Positions 1-9,131 of a stretch of 64,000 nt of DNA are shown here, in pieces (the stretch's first letter is position 1; each line of letters starts with the position of its first letter). This DNA is from Microvirga sesbaniae (lineage in GTDB: Bacteria; Pseudomonadota; Alphaproteobacteria; Rhizobiales; Beijerinckiaceae), in NCBI RefSeq assembly GCF_025460805.1, contig NZ_JAMXFJ010000002.1, positions 445,490-509,489 on the forward strand, in the 5' to 3' direction. Position numbers and translations under genes: made by a program. The notes beneath the pieces are model-generated. The model saw only the letters and a list, made by a program, of their open reading frames with translations. It did not search any database and had not been told where the DNA came from.

Positions 1-998
1 TTGCGGGTCACGCGCGCCACGAGGCCGTCGCCGCCGCAATCGAGCTGCACATCGACGCTCGCCTCCTCGGAGTCCTCGATCGAGGAAACAAGTCCGGGCA
101 GGACGTTCAGGGCGCTCATTCCCGCCGGCCTGTGCAGAGACAGCATGATGTCGCGAGCACGCAGGCGCACGCGCAGGACCGTTCCGACAGGATGGTTCAG
201 GCGCGGCACCGTCAAGGTCCCGGCTCTGGCCTGCAGGACCGTGAGAGCAAAGGGATCCTCGTGCCGCAGCACCCGGGCGTCGATCAGCGCACCCGCTTCG
301 GCGAGGCCCATAGGCACGAAGAGATGGGAATGCCGGAGGATCTCCGAGGCGGGCCCCGCTGCCGTCACACGCCCCTCGGACAGGACGACCACGGCGGTGG
401 CGAGCCTTGCGATCTCGGCCACGGAATGGCTCACCAGGACGATCGGCACCCCGCCTTCGTCGCGCAGCCGCTCGAGATAGGGATAGATCTCGGCCTTTCG
501 CGCCTCGTCGAGGGAGGCCAGCGGTTCATCCATGAGCAGCAAGCGCGGATCCGCCAGAAGGGCCCGCCCGATGGCGATGCGCTGCTTCTCGCCGCCCGAC
601 AATGTGGACGGCCGCCTCTCGAGCAGATGGCCGATGCCGAGAAGGTCGACGACTCCGTCGAAGCTCGTCTTCCTCTGCTGCCTGGGCGTGAACCAGCGCC
701 CGAAGAGCAGGTTCTGCCGTACGGTGAGATGCGGGAAGAGACGTCCCTCCTGGAAGACGTAGCCGATCCGCCGGCGGTGCTTGGGAACGAAGATGCCCTG
801 CGCCGTATCGACGAGCACCTGTCCCTGCACGGCGACCCGCCCCTGCTCAGGCCGGATGAGCCCGCCGATCGCATTCACGATGGTCGTTTTGCCGGAGCCC
901 GACGGACCGAACAGCGCGGTGAGCTTTCCGTCCGATCGGAAGCGTGCGTCCAGGACAAATCCACCCAGCTCGTGCCGGACGTCGACATCGAGACTCAT
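1..998 (-). CDS. modC: Molybdate ABC transporter ATP-binding protein ModC (3' end outside window)
   Basis: This is the ATPase that energises molybdate import with ModA and ModB. Reading from the ATG at 998, the Walker A GPSGSGKT lies at residues 31-38, the LSGGE signature at 133-137, Walker B LLLMDE at 153-158 and the switch His at 191. Near the window edge the sequence NVLPGLV begins the C-terminal TOBE/Mop oxyanion-binding domain typical of ModC, so only the last residues are missing. The start overlaps the modB stop by 4 nt (ATGA), which indicates translational coupling as last gene of modABC. Confidence 0.95.
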   Translation of the reverse strand, partial: MSLDVDVRHELGGFVLDARFRSDGKLTALFGPSGSGKTTIVNAIGGLIRPEQGRVAVQGQVLVDTAQGIFVPKHRRRIGYVFQEGRLFPHLTVRQNLLFGRWFTPRQQRKTSFDGVVDLLGIGHLLERRPSTLSGGEKQRIAIGRALLADPRLLLMDEPLASLDEARKAEIYPYLERLRDEGGVPIVLVSHSVAEIARLATAVVVLSEGRVTAAGPASEILRHSHLFVPMGLAEAGALIDARVLRHEDPFALTVLQARAGTLTVPRLNHPVGTVLRVRLRARDIMLSLHRPAGMSALNVLPGLVSSIEDSEEASVDVQLDCGGDGLVARVTR

Positions 999-1693
999 GA
1001 CGCGTGAGCCCGCCGTCCGACCCGTCGCGCCAGCCATTCGGAGCTCCAGAGCGCCGCAACCGAGATGGCGACGGACACGAGGGTCAGCCGCATCGCGCCG
1101 CCCTCGCCTCCCGGCACCTGCGTGAAGGCATAGATGGCCGTCGGGATGGTCTGCGTCTCGCCCGGGATGTTGGACACGAAGGTGATGGTCGCGCCGAACT
1201 CGCCCATCGCCTTCGCGAAGGACAGGACCATGCCGGCGATGATGCCCGGCAGGATCAGCGGCAGCGTCACGGCGGCGAAGACCCACACGGGATGGGCGCC
1301 CAGGGTGCCGGCTGCGTCCTCGAGCCTGCGGTCGACCGATGCGATGGACAGGCGGATCGCACGCACCAGCAGCGGGAAACCCATGACCGCGCAGGCGAGC
1401 GCCGCCCCCGTCCAGCGGAAGGACAGGACGATGCCGAACTGCTCGGCGAGAAACGCCCCGATGGGTCCGCGCCGCCCGAACCCGATGAGCAGGAACCAGC
1501 CGACGACCACCGGTGGCAAAACGAGGGGCAGGTGTACCATCACGTCAAGAGCCTGCCGGCCCCAGAAACGCCCGCGCTCGAGCAGCAACGCGATCGCGAT
1601 TCCCGGCACGAGGCTCGCCGTCATCGCCACGAAGGCGACCTTCAGGCTGAGACGGACGGCCGTCCATTCTTCCGGGGAGAGCCAGTCGGTCAC
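995..1693 (-). CDS. modB: Molybdate ABC transporter permease ModB
   Basis: This inner-membrane permease of the molybdate importer is about 232 aa, the usual ModB length. It has five to six hydrophobic segments and the cytoplasmic EAA loop (EDAAGTLGAHPVWVF...LP) that contacts ModC. The reading frame stays open far upstream, but the GTG at 1693 is chosen because it gives the family length and overlaps the modA stop codon as GTGA. Upstream codons of the frame lie inside modA and look non-coding. Confidence 0.93.
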   Translation of the reverse strand: MTDWLSPEEWTAVRLSLKVAFVAMTASLVPGIAIALLLERGRFWGRQALDVMVHLPLVLPPVVVGWFLLIGFGRRGPIGAFLAEQFGIVLSFRWTGAALACAVMGFPLLVRAIRLSIASVDRRLEDAAGTLGAHPVWVFAAVTLPLILPGIIAGMVLSFAKAMGEFGATITFVSNIPGETQTIPTAIYAFTQVPGGEGGAMRLTLVSVAISVAALWSSEWLARRVGRRAHAS

Positions 1694-2514
1694 GAACCGG
1701 AGGCCGCCTTGCCGACGACCGTGAAGCCCTGCCGGTCGAAGAAGGGCCTGGCCTTCTCCGTGCGCAGGAAGGCAAGGAACGCCGCGGCGTCGGGATGGGT
1801 CGAGTCCGTCGTGAGCGTTACCGGGTAGACGATCGGCGGATGGCTCTCTTCCGGGAATGTCGCGACGATGCTCACGTTGGGATCGGCAACGGCATCGGTC
1901 TTGTAGACGATCCCGAGCGGTGCCTCGCCGCGGGAGACGAGCAGGAGAGCGGCCCGGACATTGTCGGCCTGCGCGACCTTGTCCTTCACGCCGGCCCACG
2001 CCCCGAGAGACTCGAGCGCCGCCCTGCCGTACTTGCCGGCCGGCACCGCATCCACGTGCCCCATGGCCAGGCGGTTGCTGCCGAGGATGGATGCGAGATC
2101 GATTCCGGGCCGGAGCGCGACCTGTATCGGCGAGCCCTTGGGCGCAATGAGGACCAGGGAATTGCCGAGCAGGCTGACCCGGCTCTCGGGCTTGATCAGT
2201 CCCCGGGAGGCTGCGTAATCCATCCAGTCCAGGTCGGCCGAGAAGAAGAGATCGGCCGGTGCGCCGGCCTCGATCTGCTTGGCCAGGACGTTGCTGGCGG
2301 CATAGGAGACCGTGACCCGCTTCCCGGTCTCCCGCGTCCAGGCGGCGCTTGCGTCATCGAGGGCATTCTTCAGGCTGGCCGCCGCGAACACCACCACGTC
2401 CCGGGTCTGCGCTCCCGCTCCGCCAGCCAGCGCGAACATGGCGCCGACCATGGCGAGAAGACCGAAGAGGCCCACCGTCGCAAGCCTCCCGGTCGAATGT
2501 CGTGCCGAACGCAT
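1690..2514 (-). CDS. modA: Molybdate-binding periplasmic protein ModA
   Basis: This periplasmic molybdate-binding lipid-free receptor has 274 aa. A Sec signal peptide spans about residues 1-35 and ends in AGAQ. The mature protein opens with VVVFAAASLKNALDD, the typical ModA N-terminus whose Ser contacts the oxyanion. A strong Shine-Dalgarno (GGGAGGAACGAG) precedes the ATG. It lies only 63 bp behind msrQ on the same strand, so msrPQ and modABC may share a transcript. That pairing makes sense because MsrP needs molybdenum cofactor. Confidence 0.95.
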   Translation of the reverse strand: MRSARHSTGRLATVGLFGLLAMVGAMFALAGGAGAQTRDVVVFAAASLKNALDDASAAWTRETGKRVTVSYAASNVLAKQIEAGAPADLFFSADLDWMDYAASRGLIKPESRVSLLGNSLVLIAPKGSPIQVALRPGIDLASILGSNRLAMGHVDAVPAGKYGRAALESLGAWAGVKDKVAQADNVRAALLLVSRGEAPLGIVYKTDAVADPNVSIVATFPEESHPPIVYPVTLTTDSTHPDAAAFLAFLRTEKARPFFDRQGFTVVGKAASGS

Positions 2515-2577
2515 CTCGTTCCTCCCGGCTGGGCTGTCCTGATTGGTGCAGGCATCCTACCGATCCTCGACCGGCCA

Positions 2578-3222
2578 TCAAGCCGGTCGACGGCGCGCCG
2601 ACGGCTTCTTCACGCTGGATCGGATCAGCCGGTAGCCGAGCAGCACGGCGACGATGGCCGCATAGACGATCGGCTCGGGCGGCCAGGATTTGACCACGAG
2701 CAGGAAATGAAGCGCCGCCCCGATGGCCGCCGCGTAGACGAGGCGATGCAGCTTCGCCCAGGCCTGTCCGCCCATGCGCCGGATCGCGGCGTTGTTGGAG
2801 GTGACGGCCAGAGGCACGAGGATCACGAACGTCGCCATGCCGATGGTGATGTAGGGCCGCTTCACGATGTCGGCCACGATGGCCGGGAGGTCGAGCCCCT
2901 GGTCGAGCACCAGATAGGTGAGGAGGTGCAGGGCCGCGTAATAGAAGGCGAGCAGCCCCAGAGCCCGGCGGTAGCGCAGCAGGTTGATGCTGAACAGCTG
3001 GCGCAGGGGCGTGATCGCCAGGGTGGCGATCAGGAAGCGCAGGGCCCAGAGGCCGAGACCCTGCTCCAGGTAGCGCATCGGATCGGCCCCGAGCCGATCC
3101 GTGACGCCCGCATAGAAAAGCCACACGGCCGGGATGAAGCCGACGAGATACACGGCGATCTTCGGCACCTGGGGCAGAGCGAAGCCTTTCTTCTCGCCCT
3201 GAACGGAGGCTCGTCCCGCCAT
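2578..3222 (-). CDS. msrQ: Heme-binding membrane subunit MsrQ of methionine sulfoxide reductase
   Basis: MsrQ (YedZ) is the inner-membrane b-type heme protein that passes electrons to periplasmic MsrP. The 214-aa product has about six membrane helices and conserved His residues in YYAALHLLTYL, AKLHRLVY and GAALHFLLVV, expected heme ligands. The ATG at 3222 overlaps the msrP stop by one base (TGATG). A short basic C-terminal tail (SSVKKPSARRRP) follows the last helix. Confidence 0.93.
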   Translation of the reverse strand: MAGRASVQGEKKGFALPQVPKIAVYLVGFIPAVWLFYAGVTDRLGADPMRYLEQGLGLWALRFLIATLAITPLRQLFSINLLRYRRALGLLAFYYAALHLLTYLVLDQGLDLPAIVADIVKRPYITIGMATFVILVPLAVTSNNAAIRRMGGQAWAKLHRLVYAAAIGAALHFLLVVKSWPPEPIVYAAIVAVLLGYRLIRSSVKKPSARRRPA

Positions 3223-4166
3223 CAGTAGAATTTCCGCAGGTCCATGCCGGTATAGAGGCTGGCCACCTGGTCGGCATAGCCGTTGAACATGAGTGTCGGA
3301 CGGCGTTTCACGAACAGCCCGCCCTCCCCGATGCGCCGCTCGGTGGCCTGGCTCCAGCGCGGGTGGTCCACGCTCGGGTTCACATTGGCGTAGAAGCCGT
3401 ACTCGCCGGGAGCCTGCCTGTTCCAGGACGTCTCCGGCTGCTTCTCGACGAAGCTGATCCGGGTGATCGACTTGATGCCCTTGAACCCGTATTTCCACGG
3501 AACGACCAGCCGGATCGGCGCGCCGTTCTGGTTCGGCAGGGTCTCGCCGTAGAGACCCACGGCCAGGATGGCCAGGGGGTTCATGGCCTCGTCGAGGCGC
3601 AGACCCTCCACATAGGGCCAGTCGAGCACCGGGAACATGGATTGGACCCCGGACATCTCCTCGGGCCGGTAGGCGGTCTCGAAAGCGACGTATTTCGCGC
3701 TGCCCAAGGGCTCCACCCGCTTGATCAGGTCCGCCAGCGGGAACCCGACCCAGGGGATGACCATCGACCATCCTTCGACGCAGCGCATGCGGTAGATGCG
3801 CTCCTCCAGGGCCGACGACTTGATGAGTTCCTCGACGGCGAACGAGGCAGGCTTGCCCACCATCCCGTCGACGTTGACGGTCCAGGGCGCGGTCTTGAGG
3901 GTGCCCGCATGCGCCGCGGGATCCTCCTTGCCGGTGCCGAACTCGTAGTAGTTGTTGTAGCTCGTGACGTCCTCGCGGCTGGTCTTCTTCTCGTCCGTGG
4001 AGAAGGGACTCTTGGCGGCCGACAGGGGCGCGGCCTCCAGGCCCAGCGGCAGGGCCGCGGACAAGGCCAGACCGGCGGCCCCGGCCATCCATTGGCGGCG
4101 GTTGAGATAGACCTCCCGGGGGGTGATCTCGGAGGGCAGGACATCGGCAGGGCGGCGGATCAGCAC
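3222..4166 (-). CDS. msrP: Molybdopterin-dependent periplasmic methionine sulfoxide reductase MsrP
   Basis: MsrP (YedY) repairs oxidised methionines in periplasmic proteins using a Mo-molybdopterin centre. The product carries a Tat motif (NRRQWMAG, about residue 25) followed by a hydrophobic stretch, and the Cys of YRMRCVEGW is the expected Mo ligand. The GTG at 4166 is chosen because it gives the family N-terminus [16 protein letters not shown] and has GAGGTGAT seven bases upstream. An in-frame ATG at 4205 would add 13 unusual residues. Length from the GTG is 314 aa. It is co-transcribed with msrQ and probably with modABC. Confidence 0.92.
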   Translation of the reverse strand: MLIRRPADVLPSEITPREVYLNRRQWMAGAAGLALSAALPLGLEAAPLSAAKSPFSTDEKKTSREDVTSYNNYYEFGTGKEDPAAHAGTLKTAPWTVNVDGMVGKPASFAVEELIKSSALEERIYRMRCVEGWSMVIPWVGFPLADLIKRVEPLGSAKYVAFETAYRPEEMSGVQSMFPVLDWPYVEGLRLDEAMNPLAILAVGLYGETLPNQNGAPIRLVVPWKYGFKGIKSITRISFVEKQPETSWNRQAPGEYGFYANVNPSVDHPRWSQATERRIGEGGLFVKRRPTLMFNGYADQVASLYTGMDLRKFY

Positions 4167-4184
4167 GGCATCACCTCGTTGAGA

Positions 4185-4201
4185 ACCCATTGTGAATGGG
4201 T
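4185..4201. promoter_or_regulatory. Inverted repeat upstream of msrP
   Basis: ACCCATT-GTG-AATGGGT is a perfect 7-bp dyad about 20 bp upstream of the msrP GTG. It could be an operator, or a weak terminator for the upstream nanE transcript. No regulator is identified. Confidence 0.3.
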
Positions 4202-4244
4202 ACACCCGAGAACGCCAGAGGTGCTCTCACGTTTGCGTTACAAG

Positions 4245-4919
4245 CTATCTTTTTCCGGTGGCCTGGACGAATTTCCGCGTGATCTCGCGCGGGTTGGTGA
4301 TCGCGGTGCCGACCACCACCGCATGAGCCCCTCGCCTGAAGGCTTCCGCAACAAGATCCGGCGTATCGAAGCGCCCTTCGGCCACGACAGGAACCGGGAG
4401 TTCGGCAACGAGAGCCGACAGGAGCTCCAGATCCGGCCCCTCGGATTTTCGCGAGGCCGTCTCGTCCGTGTAGCCGGACAGCGTCGTCGCCACATAGGTG
4501 GCGCCGGCCGCATGGGCAGCGCGCCCCTCCTCCAGGGTGGCGATATCGGCGAAGACCTCTCGGCCGAGATCGGTGCGGATGCGGTCGATCAACCGCGCCA
4601 CCGGCTCGCCGTCACGGGCGCGCGGGGTGGCATCGAGGCCGATGATGTCGGCCCCGGCCTTTGCGATCTGGGCCGCCTGCGCGAAGCCGGGCGTGATGTA
4701 GACCGGGAAGCGGTCGTCCCACACCTTGGCGATCCCGATGATCGGGAGCCCGGTCACGGCGCGGATCGCCGCGACATCGCCCTCGCCGTTGGCGCGGATG
4801 CCCTTGGCACCGCCCGCCTCCGCCGCCTGCGCCATGGCGGACATGTAGACCGGGCCGTGCAGCGGGTTGTCGGCACGGGCCTGGCAGGAGACGACGAGAG
4901 CGCCTTTCGGGATCAGCAT
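4245..4919 (-). CDS. nanE: N-acetylmannosamine-6-phosphate 2-epimerase NanE
   Basis: NanE interconverts ManNAc-6-P and GlcNAc-6-P in amino-sugar or sialic-acid catabolism. The 224-aa TIM-barrel has Lys65 (GIAKVWDD) and Glu181 (VVAEGRFDTPD), matching the known catalytic Lys/Glu pair, plus the DATPRAR phosphate-side motif. It is the last gene behind a sugar ABC importer and starts 8 bp after the permease stop, so it is probably co-transcribed. No nanA, nanK or nagA homologue is visible, so the exact substrate is uncertain. Confidence 0.9.
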   Translation of the reverse strand: MLIPKGALVVSCQARADNPLHGPVYMSAMAQAAEAGGAKGIRANGEGDVAAIRAVTGLPIIGIAKVWDDRFPVYITPGFAQAAQIAKAGADIIGLDATPRARDGEPVARLIDRIRTDLGREVFADIATLEEGRAAHAAGATYVATTLSGYTDETASRKSEGPDLELLSALVAELPVPVVAEGRFDTPDLVAEAFRRGAHAVVVGTAITNPREITRKFVQATGKR

Positions 4920-4927
4920 GTCGGCTC

Positions 4928-5782
4928 CTACTTCACGGCCCCGGCCGTCATGCCCTGGATGAACTGGCGCGACAGGGCGATATAGAGAAGCGTGATGGGC
5001 GCCGCCGCGATGGTGAGGCCGGCGAACAGCATGCCCCAGTCGGTGGTGTACTCGCCCATGAAGGTGGTCAGCCCCTGCGGCAGGGTCTTGCGGACATCGG
5101 TCTGGATGAAGACGAGCGGGAAGAAGAAGTCGTTCCAGATCGGCACCGCATTCTGGATGGCGGCGATCGCCATGGGCGGACGCGCCAGCGGCAGCATGAT
5201 CGACCACATGATGCGGGGCTCCGAGGCGCCGTCGATGCGCGCCGCATCCTCGAGCTCCGCCGGCAGGGTGCGCAGGAACCCCGCCATGATGAACACGGTC
5301 GAGGGCAGGCCGATGGCCGTATAGGTGACGATCAGGCTCCAGCGGCTGTCGAGAAGCCCGAGATCCCGCAGGAGGATGAAGAGCGGGATGACGGCGAGCT
5401 TCAGGGGCAGCATCAGCCCGGCCAGGAAGAACAGCAGGATGAAGGTATTGGTGCGCGACTCGTAGCGCGCCACCGCATAGCCCGCCATGGTGCCGAGCAC
5501 CAGGATCAGGAGGATCGACGTGCCGGTCACCAGGACCGAGTTGACGAAATAGACCGGCATCGCGGTTTCGCCGAGCACCTTGGCGAAGTTCCCGATCTGC
5601 GTGAAATCCGGCAGGGCGAAGGGATGCTCGAAGATCTCGCCCGTCGTCTTGAAGGCGGACAGCACCATCACGACGACGGGATAGAGCATGATGAAGGAGT
5701 TCGCGATCAGGATGACCTGAGCGAGCAGGACGAACGGGACAGCCTGGCGGGTTGCCGGCGTATCGGACGTGACGGCGGTCAA
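4928..5782 (-). CDS. Sugar ABC transporter permease (MalG-like, second permease)
   Basis: This carbohydrate-uptake permease of the MalG/UgpE type has six hydrophobic segments. Its EAA loop reads EDAARIDGASEPRIMWSIMLP. The only sensible start is the TTG at 5782, which overlaps the preceding permease stop as TTGA. The first in-frame ATG would cut into helix one. From TTG the length is 284 aa, normal for the family. Transported sugar is unknown; neighbouring nanE suggests an amino sugar. Confidence 0.88.
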   Translation of the reverse strand: MTAVTSDTPATRQAVPFVLLAQVILIANSFIMLYPVVVMVLSAFKTTGEIFEHPFALPDFTQIGNFAKVLGETAMPVYFVNSVLVTGTSILLILVLGTMAGYAVARYESRTNTFILLFFLAGLMLPLKLAVIPLFILLRDLGLLDSRWSLIVTYTAIGLPSTVFIMAGFLRTLPAELEDAARIDGASEPRIMWSIMLPLARPPMAIAAIQNAVPIWNDFFFPLVFIQTDVRKTLPQGLTTFMGEYTTDWGMLFAGLTIAAAPITLLYIALSRQFIQGMTAGAVK

Positions 5783-6711
5783 AACTGGATCTCCCGACGG
5801 CGCAGCCACAGGGTCAGCATGGACGCGAAGACGACGATGAACAGGAACAGGAGCGTGGCGAGCGCGGAGCCCATGCCGAAATTCTGGATGCTGGCGCTCT
5901 GGTTGCCGAAAGCCGTGCGATAGAAGACGAGGCCCAGCACGTCGGTGGAGCCGAAGGGCGAGCCGTCGAGCCCCACCATCACGTAAGGGATCTCGAACCA
6001 GTTGAAGGCGCCGATGAAGAGCAGGGTGAACAGGATGGTGGTGCTCGGCGCCACCAGGGGCCACACGATGGTCTTGAGAAGCTGCCACTCGTTGGTGCCG
6101 TCGAGCCGGGCCGCCTCGATGACCTCCGGGGGAATGCGCTGCATGCCGGCGAGATAGACGAGCGCCGGGAAGCCCACGAAATGCCAGGCATTGGCGAGGA
6201 TCAGCGCCCCGAGCGCCGTGGAGGAATCGCCGAGCCAGGGCTTGGCCCATGCATCGAGACCCAGGGAATACAGAGCCTGATTGATGATGCCGAAATTGGG
6301 GTTCAGGAAGAGCTTCCACAGGAAGCCGACGATGATGGTCGAGAGCACCACCGGGACGAAGATCGCGATGCGGTGGAAGCGGAAGCCGAACGGTTCCTTG
6401 TAGAGAAGCCACGCCAGGAGGAACCCGCCGCCGTTCTGGATGATCATCAGGGCGACGAGCGCATAGACGTTGTGCAGGAAGGCGTTCCAGACCACGGGCG
6501 CCATGGTGGCGCCGAACAGCACCTCCCTGAAATTCTTCAGGCCGACGAACTCGCCGCGCGCCAGTCCCTGCCATTCGTAGAACGCATAGGCAAAGGCCGA
6601 CAGGATGGGATAGACCACGAACAGCGACATGAACACGATGGGCGGGACGACGAGGAACGCCACCCATAACCGGTGCTTCAGCGTGCGGGGCTGCTGGCGC
6701 GAGACATGCAT
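5779..6711 (-). CDS. Sugar ABC transporter permease (MalF/UgpA-like, first permease)
   Basis: The 310-aa product is an inner-membrane sugar permease with six predicted helices and an EAA loop containing EAARLDGTNEWQLLKTIVWP. It follows the binding-protein gene after a 61-bp gap that holds a strong hairpin. It precedes the second permease with a 4-nt overlap. The basic cytoplasmic N-terminus (MHVSRQQPRTLKHRL) before the first helix is typical. Confidence 0.9.
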   Translation of the reverse strand: MHVSRQQPRTLKHRLWVAFLVVPPIVFMSLFVVYPILSAFAYAFYEWQGLARGEFVGLKNFREVLFGATMAPVVWNAFLHNVYALVALMIIQNGGGFLLAWLLYKEPFGFRFHRIAIFVPVVLSTIIVGFLWKLFLNPNFGIINQALYSLGLDAWAKPWLGDSSTALGALILANAWHFVGFPALVYLAGMQRIPPEVIEAARLDGTNEWQLLKTIVWPLVAPSTTILFTLLFIGAFNWFEIPYVMVGLDGSPFGSTDVLGLVFYRTAFGNQSASIQNFGMGSALATLLFLFIVVFASMLTLWLRRREIQF

Positions 6712-6732
6712 GGAATCAAATGCCTTCAGGAT

Positions 6733-6760
6733 GGGCGGCGGGCGATGAAGCCCGCCGCCC
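6733..6760 (-). terminator. Intercistronic hairpin between binding-protein and permease genes
   Basis: GGGCGGCGGGC, loop GATGAA, GCCCGCCGCCC: a perfect 11-bp GC stem just after the binding-protein stop, without a U-tract. Such hairpins usually stabilise or attenuate the transcript so the binding protein is made in excess over the permeases. Confidence 0.6.
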
Positions 6761-6772
6761 TTCGTCGGAACC

Positions 6773-8020
6773 TTACTTCTGGAACGGCTTGTAATAGGTC
6801 GCGATGCCCTTGTTGATCTCGGCCGCGGCCTGCTCAGGACTCTGCTGACCGGCGAGCATCTTCTGCACGTTCGACTGCAGAAGCACCGAGCCGCTCGGCT
6901 CCTGGTAGCGGAAGCGCACGAGCATCAGATAGGACATGGAATTCTCGGCGAGCTTCGCCACCTCCTGCGTGATCGGATCCTCGATCTTGATGCCCTTGAT
7001 CGGCGAGAGGTTCTTGAGCGTGTTGGTGAAGGCGGTGCCGTATTCGGGGGTCGCCAGGAAGCGCACGAACTTGAGCGCGGCGTCCTTCTTCTCGGTCTTG
7101 GCGTTCACCGCATATCCGCCATCGTAATAGGTGGCGATCAGCGCCTGGTCGCCCGCCTTCAGGACCGGAGCGGGAAACACGCCGAGATCCAGCGTGGGGT
7201 TCTGGTTCTTGAAGTTCGCCACCTCGTAGGAGCCGCCCGCGAACATGGCCGCGCGGCCCGCCACGAAGAGCTGCTGAGACGACGGATAATCGACGCCGGT
7301 GAAATTCGGCGCGAAATATTGGCTGACGTCCTTCAGCTTGGCGAGGGCATTGACGAAACGCGGGTCGGTGAAGTTGGCCTTGCCGGACACGATGTCTGCC
7401 TCGAACTCCTTGCCCAGCATGGAGGAGAGCAGTCCGCCGACGATGGTCTCGTTCTGCCAGGCCGTCGCCGTCCCGTTGGAGAACGGGTTGATGTTCTTGG
7501 CCTTGAGCGCCTGGGCAAGCGCCATCATCTCGTCCCAGGTCTTCGGCGGATTGAGGCCGTTATCCTTGAGGATCTTCTTGTTGTAGACGACGAGCTGCGC
7601 CTGCATGGCGAAGGGAACCGCGTACACCTTGCCGTCCGAGCGCAGGGTCTCGGCCGCGAGCGCCGGCTCCGGGAAGTTCGCCAGTTCCGGCACGTTCTGC
7701 TGATCCAGGGCGAGCAGGTAGCCGGGGGTCGCGATGGTCTCCAGGTTGCCGTAGGCGCGGACCTGGATCACGTCCGGGCCGCGGCCGGCCGCGAGCGCGG
7801 TGGAGAGGATCGTCTGATAGTTCTCGGGCGCATAGGTCTCGAACCTCACCGTGATGCCCGGCTCCTTGGCCTGGAACTTCTTGATGATGTCCTGGTAGAA
7901 GGCCTTGTCTTCCTGGCGCCAGCTCCAGAAGGTGAGCTCGGTCTGGGCCATGGCGGCGGTGCCGGAAAGAAGCATGCTGCCGGCGGCGGCAGCCATCAGA
8001 ATGCGTCGGGTCAGCGTCAT
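6773..8020 (-). CDS. Sugar ABC transporter periplasmic substrate-binding protein
   Basis: This family-1 extracellular solute-binding protein has 415 aa. A Sec signal peptide covers about residues 1-26 (MTLTRRILM...AMAQ), followed by TELTFWSWRQEDK, the usual first strand. The frame is open further upstream, but the ATG at 8020 has GAGGGA eight bases before it and begins exactly at the signal peptide. It heads the operon with two permeases and nanE. No ATPase gene is present in the cluster, so a shared MsmK-like ATPase elsewhere is probably used. Confidence 0.92.
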   Translation of the reverse strand: MTLTRRILMAAAAGSMLLSGTAAMAQTELTFWSWRQEDKAFYQDIIKKFQAKEPGITVRFETYAPENYQTILSTALAAGRGPDVIQVRAYGNLETIATPGYLLALDQQNVPELANFPEPALAAETLRSDGKVYAVPFAMQAQLVVYNKKILKDNGLNPPKTWDEMMALAQALKAKNINPFSNGTATAWQNETIVGGLLSSMLGKEFEADIVSGKANFTDPRFVNALAKLKDVSQYFAPNFTGVDYPSSQQLFVAGRAAMFAGGSYEVANFKNQNPTLDLGVFPAPVLKAGDQALIATYYDGGYAVNAKTEKKDAALKFVRFLATPEYGTAFTNTLKNLSPIKGIKIEDPITQEVAKLAENSMSYLMLVRFRYQEPSGSVLLQSNVQKMLAGQQSPEQAAAEINKGIATYYKPFQK

Positions 8021-8097
8021 TGTCGGTTCCCTCATTGTTGAAGTCCTTGTCCTCCCACCGCGGGGCATGATCCTCGGTCATGCCTCACGGGATTTCT

Positions 8098-8973
8098 TCA
8101 GCCATACGGCTCGGCTGCGATAACGAGAAACGTCGCGTCGTCATGGGTTTTAACACGCGGATAGGTGCCTGCCATGAGGTCGCTCCGCTCCCTGTCGCGC
8201 AACTCCTGCAACAGATCAGCGCCCCGGCCGGCGGCCAGCCGGGCATGAAGGGTGCGGTCCGAATAGGCTTCGAACACATCCACGAGACGCATGAAACCGT
8301 CGGTTGCAAGCACGATGGGGTCGCCCGATTTTATTTGAGCGTCGAAACGCAGGGCCTGTCCGGCCCAGGGCCGCAACGGGTTCACCACCCAGTAGCCGTC
8401 AGGCCGGTTGAGCCGGGCGCGGTTTTCGAGGATCTGGCGTCTTGCGGCCTCCGGAATGGAGCCTGGCGCATGCTCGCGGGCGCCGAGGGCGGCCAGCGTC
8501 TTCCTCTCGAACGGCTTCGCCCGTTCGTCGCTCCAGCGCACGATCCCCTGTTCGGTCGGCACCAGGGCGATCACGTCGCCCAGGAAGCGGCCATGGATGT
8601 CGATCCGCCCGTCCCTCCCCGACCGGGCCTCGATCAGGCCGAGGCAGGCGGAAGGGGCATGGTGATCGTCGACGGTCCGGACATGGGCGGTGGCCCCCTG
8701 GAAGGCCGCGGAAACTTCGGGTTCGAGGCGGTTCAGGATCGAGTCGGCGCTTCCTTCCGCGGCGAGACCCGTGAGCCTGTCGCCGACCAGGCCGGCGAGC
8801 CACGCGGCATCGCTGCCCGCGGAGGTGAGCTGCTCCTCGGACAGGCCGGTCGCACCGTCGATCACCCAGGCGAAAGGCCCGGACAGGCCGATCCCGTCCT
8901 CGTTGACACGGGAGCCTGGCAGGGACAGCCGGTCCAAAGGCCGGAAGCGGGGGATGGGGCTGGTCTCGTTCAC
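8098..8973 (-). CDS. PP2C-family protein phosphatase
   Basis: The 291-aa product is a stand-alone soluble metal-dependent Ser/Thr phosphatase. Metal-site motifs are in order: RVNED at 22-26, VIDGATG at 37-43, LATDGF at 222-227 and HDDAT at 277-281. The usual GST motif reads PSACLGL at 107-113, a divergence seen in distant PP2C relatives. No membrane or sensor domain is present. It lies 77 bp upstream of the sugar-binding-protein gene on the same strand, so it may be the first gene of that operon. Its substrate is unknown. Confidence 0.8.
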   Translation of the reverse strand: MNETSPIPRFRPLDRLSLPGSRVNEDGIGLSGPFAWVIDGATGLSEEQLTSAGSDAAWLAGLVGDRLTGLAAEGSADSILNRLEPEVSAAFQGATAHVRTVDDHHAPSACLGLIEARSGRDGRIDIHGRFLGDVIALVPTEQGIVRWSDERAKPFERKTLAALGAREHAPGSIPEAARRQILENRARLNRPDGYWVVNPLRPWAGQALRFDAQIKSGDPIVLATDGFMRLVDVFEAYSDRTLHARLAAGRGADLLQELRDRERSDLMAGTYPRVKTHDDATFLVIAAEPYG

Positions 8974-9131
8974 GGCTTAACTGGTCTCATATTGGTTGCC
9001 TGCTGTCCATACTGGTCTTAACGGCTTTTAACATCCTTCCGGAGGATCAAAGGCCTTGCTCCGGATCGGTTTGATCGAATCCCGGGCTTGGGCGTTAGTG
9101 CTTTGATGAACCCTGAGGCGAAGGGACAGCC

